From a virus, in IMG/VR virus record IMGVR_UViG_3300008952_000312, positions 1 to 23,439 of that record: a DNA stretch of 23,439 nucleotides; one strand, written 5' to 3'. This document shows, one piece after another, positions 5,263-10,739 of the stretch. The translations under genes were made by a program, and so were the position numbers. Within the stretch, counting starts at the first letter, position 1. Each line of letters opens with the position of its first letter. The notes under the pieces were generated by a model, which saw only the letters and a program-made list of their open reading frames with translations, searched no databases and had not been told where the DNA came from.

Positions 5263-5463
5263 TTACCCCTTGGCTCCATTGAGATATTTCTTTTTAAGGG
5301 ACTCAACACTTATCCCTTCCTTCTTAGCTACGTGTTTTATGTAATCATTTACCAGTTTAGAAATCATCCCTGCGGGTGCACGGAATTTTTCTTTACACAT
5401 TCCTTTCAATAGCTTGTAGTCATCTATCTTTACAGCTACACTCTTCCATTTATTAATGTCCAT
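5263..5463 (-). CDS. RHH-like regulator paralogue B
   Basis: A 66-aa protein sharing with the product of 2752-2976 the pattern MDxNKxKSxAxxxxxYxxL near the start, then F-x-x-P, a Met and VxxxI. The short strand plus two helices suits a ribbon-helix-helix DNA-binding protein; residues 1-45 form the shared core. The tail (KHVAKKEGISVESLKKKYLNGAKG) differs from the other copy. It overlaps the upstream coiled-coil gene by 11 bp. The two copies lie on opposite strands about 2.3 kb apart, which suggests duplication and possible cross-regulation. Confidence 0.65.
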   Translation of the reverse strand: MDINKWKSVAVKIDDYKLLKGMCKEKFRAPAGMISKLVNDYIKHVAKKEGISVESLKKKYLNGAKG

Positions 5464-5806
5464 TTTTATCCTTGTTATTATCGTTTAAGTCGTCTTTCAT
5501 CTCCTGCAAGCCGGCTAAAACTTGTTTTCTAATTTTTTCAAGTTTATCAACTTGAAGTGTTTTAACTGTTAGTTCGTCGTTCGCTGTTCCTAGGTCCGTG
5601 TGTAATTGTTTAATTGTACTTCCTGCTTTTCTCAATTGATCCTGGAGATATCCTTTTTGTTTTTGCAGAGCCTCGATTTCTTCTCGCTGTTCGGCCAGCA
5701 GCTTCAGAGACTCTGCATGATGTTTTTTTTGTTGAGTTATGTCATTGTCAGTATCCTCCATTTTTTTCTGTAAATTTTTTAATTCTGCTACCATTGGGTC
5801 ATACAT
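5453..5806 (-). CDS. Coiled-coil protein
   Basis: A 117-aa protein that is almost entirely predicted coiled coil by eye: heptad-like leucines run from VAELKNLQKKMEDTD through EEIEALQKQKGYLQDQLRKAG to KTLQVDKLEKIRKQVLAGLQEM. No membrane segment or signal peptide is visible, so it is not an obvious spanin. The C-terminal tail is Asn/Asp/Lys-rich. It begins one base after the stop of the 48-aa membrane protein gene. Function unknown; a structural or regulatory oligomer is possible. Confidence 0.65.
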   Translation of the reverse strand: MYDPMVAELKNLQKKMEDTDNDITQQKKHHAESLKLLAEQREEIEALQKQKGYLQDQLRKAGSTIKQLHTDLGTANDELTVKTLQVDKLEKIRKQVLAGLQEMKDDLNDNNKDKNGH

Positions 5807-5807
5807 A

Positions 5808-5954
5808 TTAAAATACCCCCGTTATAAAGTTGTTTAGTAATGTTGCTGCTGCAACACCAATTATAAATCCAGCTATACCACAAACAATTTCTGTTTTGTA
5901 ATAAAAAGAATTTATACATAAATCTTTTAAAAATTTTTTAATAGAAAATTCCAT
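5808..5954 (-). CDS. Small membrane protein (48 aa)
   Basis: Translation from ATG 5954 gives a 48-aa protein: a basic N-terminal segment (MEFSIKKFLKDL) followed by one strongly hydrophobic segment at about residues 24-45 (VCGIAGFIIGVAAATLL...). AGGAT lies about 10 bp upstream of the start. It overlaps the preceding 37-aa membrane gene by 17 bp and ends one base before the next ATG. The GxxxG-like small residues in the helix suit oligomerisation. A holin-like or antiholin-like role is possible but unproven. Confidence 0.55.
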   Translation of the reverse strand: MEFSIKKFLKDLCINSFYYKTEIVCGIAGFIIGVAAATLLNNFITGVF

Positions 5955-6051
5955 AAATCATATATCCTATAAGTAATAAAAATAATTTTGGACTTAGTAA
6001 CATACCAAGTGCAAATATTATCATTAATGCGTTTTTAATTTCCCTTTCCAT
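5938..6051 (-). CDS. Tiny membrane protein (37 aa)
   Basis: ATG 6051 opens a 37-aa frame (MEREIKNALMIIFALGMLLS, then PKLFLLLIGYMIYGIFY) that is hydrophobic nearly throughout, with two short segments divided by SPK. AAAGGA lies about 8 bp upstream, inside the preceding gene, which it overlaps by 17 bp. The pair of overlapping tiny membrane genes here is reminiscent of phage lysis or exclusion modules; no family was recognised. Confidence 0.55.
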   Translation of the reverse strand: MEREIKNALMIIFALGMLLSPKLFLLLIGYMIYGIFY

Positions 6052-6304
6052 CTTTTTTTCCTTTCTCTAATTTTTGTATTGCTTCATTAATTTTATTTTG
6101 ATTTATAAAGTCTTCTTTTGGTTTTTGATTTTTTTTGTGTAATATATCTAACAGATCACCCATTTTCCCTAAATCAGTGTGTGCCTGGTCTATTATTTTT
6201 TTTGGAGTTTTTGGATTCTGTAAAAACTTTGCAATTATTAAAAGAGTTTCCTTAAATGTAGGAATCTCTTTACCACACGCATAACAACCGTATTTATTTT
6301 CCAT
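6035..6304 (-). CDS. Hypothetical protein with CxxC motif
   Basis: About 89 aa from ATG 6304, which has AGGGAAGG upstream. It opens with MENKYGCYACGKEIP, a CxxC pair at residues 7-10 that might bind metal or form a disulfide. The rest is helical (KETLLIIAKFLQNPKTPKKIIDQAHTDLGKMGDLLDILHKKN) and ends in a lysine/glycine-rich tail. An in-frame ATG at 6334 would add ten residues. It overlaps the preceding gene by 11 bp. No family recognised. Confidence 0.65.
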   Translation of the reverse strand: MENKYGCYACGKEIPTFKETLLIIAKFLQNPKTPKKIIDQAHTDLGKMGDLLDILHKKNQKPKEDFINQNKINEAIQKLEKGKKDGKGN

Positions 6305-6551
6305 TTCCTTCCCTTCTTGTTGCCAATTCATCATACACTAAATCATTAGCTAGTGTGGTATGAATCGGATTTATTTCTTTGTTCTCTTTTGTTGTAATTT
6401 TTAATTCTTTAAGACCATCCTTGTAATCATCAAATCTAAGTGAATCCTCCAATGGAGTACCATCAACATCATGAGAAGGTATCCTGCTTAATTGTTCATC
6501 TACCTGTTCTATGATATTATGCCATAAAGAACTTTTACTTTTTATTTTCAT
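6294..6551 (-). CDS. Hypothetical protein, first gene of a minus-strand operon
   Basis: About 85 aa starting at ATG 6551 (MKIKSKSSLWHNIIEQVDEQ...). This start was chosen over the longer frame from 6635 because a strong promoter (TTGACT, 17 bp, TATATA) ends 6 bp before it, and the extra N-terminus would run antisense into the divergent gene at 6588. No Shine-Dalgarno site fits, so the mRNA is probably leaderless. The protein is acidic in the middle (RFDDYKDGLKELKITTKENKE) and unrecognised. It heads the run of small genes down to 3051. Confidence 0.65.
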   Translation of the reverse strand: MKIKSKSSLWHNIIEQVDEQLSRIPSHDVDGTPLEDSLRFDDYKDGLKELKITTKENKEINPIHTTLANDLVYDELATRREGNGK

Positions 6552-6557
6552 AGTTCT

Positions 6558-6586
6558 TATATATATGGGAGATAATATAAAGTCAA
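6558..6586 (-). promoter_or_regulatory. Sigma70-type promoter for the 6551 gene, predicted leaderless
   Basis: On the minus strand TTGACT (6581-6586) is followed after 17 bp by TATATA (6558-6563), then 6 bp, then the ATG at 6551. The predicted transcription start falls at or next to the ATG. It overlaps completely with the divergent promoter of the 6588 gene. Confidence 0.7.
6576..6581 (+). promoter_or_regulatory. -10 box of the 6588 gene, predicted leaderless
   Basis: TATAAA (6576-6581) ends 6 bp before the ATG at 6588, the same placement as in the other start sites. The -35 position holds only GTTCTT (6553-6558), a poor match, so this promoter may be weak or activator-dependent. Confidence 0.5.
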
Positions 6587-6587
6587 G

Positions 6588-6830
6588 ATGAAATTTGTCC
6601 TGAGCATGATTATTTGTAGCTCTGTTTTTCAGCACTGTTTACCGCCTCATCAGATGCCTGATTTATACAACTCTCACTATGAGTGTATGATAGCCGGATA
6701 CAATGAAGCCATTAAAAAAGCTAAAGAAATAGGGCCTAAAGAAGTTAATAAATATGGTACTCTTATCAAATTCATGTGTATTGATGAAGCCCTGATATTG
6801 CCTCAGCCCAAACCAGGACTAGAATCTTAA
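6588..6830 (+). CDS. Small exported Cys-containing protein
   Basis: An 80-aa protein with a signal-peptide-like start: MK, a hydrophobic stretch FVLSMIICSSVF, and then QHCLPPHQMPDLYNSHYECMIAGYNEAIKKAKEIG. It has cysteines at residues 10, 17, 33 and 68, so disulfides after export are plausible. I recall similar short proteins in marine phages, without known function. It starts 37 bp from the divergent 6551 gene and has no proper Shine-Dalgarno site; a -10 box 6 bp upstream suggests a leaderless transcript. The gene at 6866 has a similar size and Cys pattern. Confidence 0.65.
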   Translation: MKFVLSMIICSSVFQHCLPPHQMPDLYNSHYECMIAGYNEAIKKAKEIGPKEVNKYGTLIKFMCIDEALILPQPKPGLES

Positions 6831-6865
6831 TTGACTTTGTGGCAGAATTTTGGTAGCGCTAGGCT
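6831..6865 (+). promoter_or_regulatory. Candidate promoter of the 6866 gene, predicted leaderless
   Basis: TTGACT (6831-6836) begins exactly 35 bp before the ATG at 6866, matching the spacing at three other genes. The -10 position (6854-6859, TAGCGC) is a poor match. The -35 starts immediately after the stop of the upstream gene. Confidence 0.4.
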
Positions 6866-7126
6866 ATGAAAGAGGCTGTTACTTACTTGCTATTTGGGAG
6901 TATGTGTTGGGCCGTGGAGACTGATTCATTGGGCGAAAAATGCGGTAATATCTATGAATATGAGAAATCACGCCATATAAGCCTTGAGAGCTGTCTTGAT
7001 AGAGCCGAGTACCTTGGTACCCAAATACAGCTAAATCTTAAAAATAGAGGGTCCTACGCCACAGAAATGACTATTAATTGTATCCCCTCAGACTATTCTA
7101 TGAACCACGCAATTCAATGGAAATAG
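6866..7126 (+). CDS. Small Cys-containing, possibly exported protein
   Basis: An 86-aa protein with a short hydrophobic start (MKEAVTYLLFGSMCWAVE) that could be a signal peptide, followed by a soluble part with cysteines at about residues 26, 43 and 72 (KCGNIYEY, ESCLDRAEYL, INCIPSD). Size, Cys spacing and position resemble the preceding gene, so the two may be distant relatives. No Shine-Dalgarno site is seen; a TTGACT box lies 35 bp upstream. Function unknown. Confidence 0.6.
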   Translation: MKEAVTYLLFGSMCWAVETDSLGEKCGNIYEYEKSRHISLESCLDRAEYLGTQIQLNLKNRGSYATEMTINCIPSDYSMNHAIQWK

Positions 7127-7128
7127 CC

Positions 7129-7163
7129 TTGACAAACAACCCTAGCGTGTCTTATATTAACTT
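7129..7163 (+). promoter_or_regulatory. Strong sigma70-type promoter for the 7164 gene, predicted leaderless
   Basis: A perfect TTGACA (7129-7134), 17 bp, TTATAT (7152-7157; TATATT if shifted by one), then 6 bp and the ATG at 7164. Transcription should begin at or one base from the start codon. There is no Shine-Dalgarno site. Confidence 0.75.
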
Positions 7164-7499
7164 ATGAAGCTATATCGCATCCAAGCTTTCGTAGATGGCT
7201 CTTATTTAAATGGGAATGTGGAAGCTCCGGACGATAAAGCGGCTCTGTTAAAGTTTGCAGAGCTTGTTGAACAAGGACACATTAAGGTAGATACCTCAAA
7301 CGAACAAAGTGAAAAAGGGTTCTACTCAAATGGAGTCCGGCTAACGTATGAGGAGTTTACCAATGGCGTTACAGGCGATGGTACAAGAAAAGCTAAACTT
7401 AGAGCACAAATGGGCTCGGTTGGCTACGACTGGTCAACAGGACGAGATGAAAGTGGCCTCATTTCGAATAAAAGACCTGAAGACACAGATAGAAATTAA
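7164..7499 (+). CDS. Small phage protein, long overlap with next gene
   Basis: An open frame of 111 codons beginning MKLYRIQAFVDGSYLNGNVEAPDDKAALLKFAELVEQG, which looks like a compact alpha-beta domain through about residue 70 (LTYEEFTNG). From residue 67 on, the same DNA also encodes the 7363 gene in another frame, and the tail (RKAKLRAQMGSVGYDWSTGRDESGL...) looks less natural. I suspect the ancestral protein ended near residue 70 and the tail is an extension across the neighbour. Function unknown. Its promoter is one of the strongest in the window. Confidence 0.65.
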   Translation: MKLYRIQAFVDGSYLNGNVEAPDDKAALLKFAELVEQGHIKVDTSNEQSEKGFYSNGVRLTYEEFTNGVTGDGTRKAKLRAQMGSVGYDWSTGRDESGLISNKRPEDTDRN

Positions 7500-7536
7500 A
7501 GTGGAACAGGAACAGAAACCTAGTATAGCTAGTTAG
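7363..7536 (+). CDS. Small coiled-coil protein
   Basis: A 57-aa protein from ATG 7363, with GAGGAG about 8 bp upstream; an earlier in-frame ATG at 7348 lacks such a site. The sequence MALQAMVQEKLNLEHKWARLA, then GQQDEMKVASFRIKDLKTQIE reads as a helical hairpin of the kind seen in short phage proteins. It overlaps the 7164 frame by 137 bp and its end overlaps the convergent ParB-like gene by 8 bp. Function unknown. Confidence 0.6.
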   Translation: MALQAMVQEKLNLEHKWARLATTGQQDEMKVASFRIKDLKTQIEIKVEQEQKPSIAS

Positions 7537-7972
7537 ATACAGGGGCTCCTTTAATTCCTTCCTTAAAAAGGGGTAAAACCTTAAGGGTAAACTCGCGCAT
7601 ATCTTTTTCAAACAAGAATGACATATCAAATATATCCGGGTGTTTCTCATCACACTTACCATTTAAAGCTTTTAAAAAATTTTCTTCATCTACATTTTTA
7701 GCTTTATAAACTAACGCATACTGAGCTATACCTTTAAAGTATTTTAATCGTTTAGCTCCATCAATTAATAAATTATTTTCATCAATTACAATAGGAGTAA
7801 GCATTCCATTTTTTTCAAAATGTTTTTTCTCTTCTTCACTTATACTAATTACAACATTAGGAACCATTATAATTTTATCTAAATTAATATGGGCTAATCG
7901 CGTTTTAAATAGTTGATACCAAGGGTGAACCGTGGTCGTTGATCCTTGGGTCGTGGTTAATAATTCAGCCAT
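7529..7972 (-). CDS. ParB-like nuclease/CTPase domain protein
   Basis: A 147-aa protein with a ParB N-terminal-like domain at about residues 28-80: INLDKIIMVPN, ISEEEKKHFEKNGMLTPIVID, then NNLLIDGAKRLKYFK, where GxxR/K equals the usual GxRR-type motif (here DGAKRL). The C-terminal half is acidic and helical, without the ParB HTH or dimer domain, so partitioning is unlikely; phage proteins of this type may nick DNA or modify binding. The ATG at 7972 overlaps the stop of the LAGLIDADG gene by 8 bp, with GAGGTAG upstream as ribosome site. Confidence 0.7.
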   Translation of the reverse strand: MAELLTTTQGSTTTVHPWYQLFKTRLAHINLDKIIMVPNVVISISEEEKKHFEKNGMLTPIVIDENNLLIDGAKRLKYFKGIAQYALVYKAKNVDEENFLKALNGKCDEKHPDIFDMSFLFEKDMREFTLKVLPLFKEGIKGAPVSN

Positions 7973-8282
7973 TAGCTACCTCATGAAATTTAAGTTGTCT
8001 TCTTTTAGATAGGTATGGTAACATTGTTCTTAAAATATCTAAAGCTTTTTCTTTTTTCGTTACTCTCCAGCTATACATTAATTTATGTTTAGGGTCTTTT
8101 GGCTGCCTAGAATAGATTGCTCCTTCTTTAAAAAAAGTGAGAAATCTCAATACTGTATCGCCATCTGACATATCTACACACACTCTTAATTGTCTTGTTT
8201 TATTCTTCCCCTTTGACCATATACCAAAGGTTCCTTCTCCATCAAATACACCAGCTAAATATCCTAATTCATCATTTGGCAT
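7965..8282 (-). CDS. LAGLIDADG homing endonuclease, single motif
   Basis: A 105-aa protein with the LAGLIDADG signature at residues 9-17 (LAGVFDGEG); Glu16 is at the catalytic acidic position. The beta strands after it (TFGIW..., RQLRVCVDMSD) and the end LPYLSKRRQLKFHEVANG fit a single-motif endonuclease, which would act as a homodimer. It is shorter than the best-studied enzymes of about 160 aa but within the range of small phage copies. There is no intron or intein visible: it is free-standing. Its ATG lies inside the last codons of the DNA polymerase gene (11-bp overlap) and its stop overlaps the ParB-like start, so it fits seamlessly into the operon. Confidence 0.8.
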   Translation of the reverse strand: MPNDELGYLAGVFDGEGTFGIWSKGKNKTRQLRVCVDMSDGDTVLRFLTFFKEGAIYSRQPKDPKHKLMYSWRVTKKEKALDILRTMLPYLSKRRQLKFHEVANG

Positions 8283-10140
8283 TTCCCCAGGAATCTCCTA
8301 ATTTTTTATCTACCACAAAGGGTACTTTAAATTCGATACATCCTTCCATTATTTTCTTGATTTCATCTGCCATTGATTCATCCTTCACATTAAAACATAG
8401 TTCATCGTGGATCTGTAAGATAGGTAAGAAGCCTGCGGTTGCACACGCTAACATTGCCTGTTTAGTTTGATCTGCTGATGATCCTTGTATTAATCTATTT
8501 AAGGCCTTATAGGTATAAGCCCTTTTAATATTGTCTCTTCCATACTTAGCAACTGCATTATCAAATGTTTCTGCAGTATGTAAGCCAAAATCTCTAGGTT
8601 CCCACATATTGAACCTACACTTCCGACCTTTTTTAGTTCTAATGATACCCTTCTCACTTGCGGTCTGCATACATCTATCAGATAATAGCTTCACAAATGG
8701 AACCTTATTGTTATATTTTGATATTAGCTGTGTTGCTTCTTCTTTTGATAAGCCGAGAGAATTAGCTAGTTTATTCTTACCCATTCCATACATTAACCCT
8801 AGCCCAATAGTCTTAGCTTGAGATCTTTCAATTCCTACTAAATCCGCTACAGTTTGGTGGAAATCTGCACTAGCTTCATGATAAGCCTGTACTAATTCAT
8901 TACTTCCTTCGTAGCCATCCCCTATAGATGCTGCATAGTGAACCGTCATTCGTGGTTCTTGCTGCGAATAATCAAAACTACCCCACCTGCACCCTTCTTC
9001 TGGAACGAATAAAGATCTAATCATAGGACCAAACTCTTTGTTCCTAGCTGGCACCTGCTGCAGATTAGGATGAGACATTGATAGTCTCCCCGACACAGTT
9101 CCGCCATTATCTGATCTCAGTTGATTTATTTCACCGTGTATTCTTCCATCCACCTGGTATTTCATGATAGAAGATAAGAAGGTGTTATGAAATTTATTTA
9201 TTTCTCGCGCTTTAACAATTAACTTTGCAATTTTATGTTTACAGTTGAACAACCAGTTTTGGGTAAATGATGGCTCGCCTGTTTTTGCAGTCCGTGGATA
9301 CTCTATCTTCAACTTATCAAAAGCTATGGCAATCTGGCGTGCTGCCCAAATGTCTATGTCTGTTCCTGATTCTTTTTTTATTGCCATCAACAATTCTTTT
9401 TCTTGGTGTTGCATTTTTGTTTGTAATTGTTGAGCTAATTCCACTTGTACTCTTACCCCTCTTTGACGCATTTTTATAAGCACTGGTAATAAATTAGATT
9501 CTAATTCCCATACGGTTCCTAAACTTTGTTGAACAATTTCTTTTTTAAGTTGCTGCCACAATAGGTACGTGAGTCGTGCATCTTGTTCAGCATAAAATCC
9601 AACATGCTCCGCAGGTAACTTCCACATCTCGGCTTTGGGATCTACGCCATGATCTTTAGCTGCTAAGATTAAATCTGTTTCTGCTTTAATTTCCCCCAGG
9701 TAATCTTTAGATAAAGCATTTAAAGAATAAGAGAATCTATTTTCATCAACGATAGCTGCAGCTACCATTGTATCAATTATCTCTCCATTAATTTTATAGC
9801 CTTCCTTTTCTAACCAGCCCACATCATACTGAGCATTATGAAAAATTTTAGTACAAGGTAAAGCACACACATCTTTAATATAATTTTGTACTTGTTCCGG
9901 TATCATGTTACCACCACCGAAATGTTTAAAGGGATAGTATCCTTGCCAGCCCTCGGTCGCTACTGCAAAACCTATAATGTTACCATTACCTGTAGCCCAT
10001 CCTGCCCCTAGGCCAGATGCAATGCCATCGTCTCGAGTTTCTAAATCAATTGCTATTTCTTTTGCGTGTGAAAGATCTTTATATTCTGCAGGACAAGACC
10101 AAATATGTTTTTTAAAGTTCATTGATAATTGTAAACTCAT
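8272..10140 (-). CDS. polA: DNA polymerase I family (family A) with 3'-5' exonuclease
   Basis: A 622-aa replicative phage polymerase with proofreading. Exonuclease motifs: Asp32/Glu34 in IDLET, Asn102 and Asp106 in NAQYDVGWL, Tyr183 and Asp187 in YAEQD. Polymerase motif A is SFDYSQQEPR with Asp390; motif B runs Arg439, Lys443, Tyr451 (RSQAKTIGLGLMYG); motif C is HDE at 578-580. All catalytic residues are present and no 5'-3' exonuclease domain exists, as in other phage enzymes. The residue equivalent to E. coli Phe762 (T7 Tyr526) is Leu447. ATG 10140 overlaps the preceding stop in ATGA, indicating coupling. The C-terminus looks complete. Confidence 0.95.
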   Translation of the reverse strand: MSLQLSMNFKKHIWSCPAEYKDLSHAKEIAIDLETRDDGIASGLGAGWATGNGNIIGFAVATEGWQGYYPFKHFGGGNMIPEQVQNYIKDVCALPCTKIFHNAQYDVGWLEKEGYKINGEIIDTMVAAAIVDENRFSYSLNALSKDYLGEIKAETDLILAAKDHGVDPKAEMWKLPAEHVGFYAEQDARLTYLLWQQLKKEIVQQSLGTVWELESNLLPVLIKMRQRGVRVQVELAQQLQTKMQHQEKELLMAIKKESGTDIDIWAARQIAIAFDKLKIEYPRTAKTGEPSFTQNWLFNCKHKIAKLIVKAREINKFHNTFLSSIMKYQVDGRIHGEINQLRSDNGGTVSGRLSMSHPNLQQVPARNKEFGPMIRSLFVPEEGCRWGSFDYSQQEPRMTVHYAASIGDGYEGSNELVQAYHEASADFHQTVADLVGIERSQAKTIGLGLMYGMGKNKLANSLGLSKEEATQLISKYNNKVPFVKLLSDRCMQTASEKGIIRTKKGRKCRFNMWEPRDFGLHTAETFDNAVAKYGRDNIKRAYTYKALNRLIQGSSADQTKQAMLACATAGFLPILQIHDELCFNVKDESMADEIKKIMEGCIEFKVPFVVDKKLGDSWGNAK

Positions 10141-10361
10141 GCAGTTTTTACTTCCGCTGTAGTTTCAATCCATACTCTAGCGCCACAACTTAAAGGTTTA
10201 GTAGGTTTATAAACAACTTTACTAGGTCCTAAAATACTAACTTCATGAGCATACGTATTAGACTTACTGGTTTTAATTGTAATAACAGGGTCGTTAGTGC
10301 CGTGTTTTTTATTAGCTTTAATCTTATGCATATTTACATGTATTCTTTTAAGTAAACTCAT
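10137..10361 (-). CDS. Conserved small phage protein upstream of polA
   Basis: A 74-aa protein: basic N-terminus (MSLLKRIHVNMHKIKANKKHG) and a beta-rich part with PVITIKTSKSNTYAHEVSILGPSKVVYKPTKPLSCGARVWIET. I recall similar proteins next to the DNA polymerase in marine phages; function unknown. Its stop and the polymerase start share ATGA, and its start overlaps the DUF3310 stop by 4 bp, so the three are translated together. Confidence 0.75.
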   Translation of the reverse strand: MSLLKRIHVNMHKIKANKKHGTNDPVITIKTSKSNTYAHEVSILGPSKVVYKPTKPLSCGARVWIETTAEVKTA

Positions 10362-10597
10362 GCGTAGTCTCTCTCTTTAATCATTTCTAAATAATGGATT
10401 GCTTTGTCTATATCTTTTTCTTTTCCTTTCTTTTTATGTCGGCAAATATATTTAATTGCATTCCCCTCGGCGAAGGGAAGGTTATTTTCATTTATGAATT
10501 CTGCTGGCTGAATTTTCATTCCTCTGTAATGATCACCATCGACCTGCTTATTTAAACTATCATAAGTGGTTGATTTAAAGAGGTTTTTGTCCGTCAT
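10358..10597 (-). CDS. DUF3310 family protein
   Basis: A 79-aa protein matching the DUF3310 pattern throughout: VDGDHYRGMKIQPAEFI, ENNLPFAEGNAIKYICRH, then KKKGKEKDIDKAIHYLEMI. The family is common in phages and often lies among replication or nucleotide genes; no firm activity is known to me. The ATG at 10597 overlaps the 3' end of the 54-aa gene by 23 bp. It is followed by the 74-aa protein and DNA polymerase. Confidence 0.85.
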   Translation of the reverse strand: MTDKNLFKSTTYDSLNKQVDGDHYRGMKIQPAEFINENNLPFAEGNAIKYICRHKKKGKEKDIDKAIHYLEMIKERDYA

Positions 10598-10739
10598 TCT
10601 TTTTCTCTTTCCTATTCAATCGGATCTGAGCTTCTTCTGTTATTTTTAATATATCTTTCCACCCAGTTTCTTTTTTTATTTTCTTTATCATATTTTTTAA
10701 GTCTTGATAATACTGTTTATCTGGTTTGTTCTTGGACAT
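10575..10739 (-). CDS. Small charged protein (54 aa)
   Basis: Translation from ATG 10739 gives 54 aa: MSKNKPDKQYYQDLKNMIKK, a helical KETGWKDILKITEEAQIRL segment and a basic end. It fills the only gap in the replication operon, overlapping the helicase 3' end and the DUF3310 start by 23 bp each. This equal overlap at both sides and the uninterrupted frame support it. No family recognised. Confidence 0.55.
   Translation of the reverse strand: MSKNKPDKQYYQDLKNMIKKIKKETGWKDILKITEEAQIRLNRKEKKNDGQKPL

Noticed and set aside
7529-7972. Plasmid-type partition protein ParB
   Set aside because: Only the N-terminal ParB-like domain is present, without HTH and dimerisation domains, and there is no ParA gene beside it.
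9245-9479. Plus-strand hydrophobic frames within polA
   Set aside because: Antisense shadows of a conserved polymerase region; hydrophobicity results from complementing its Lys/Glu-rich codons.
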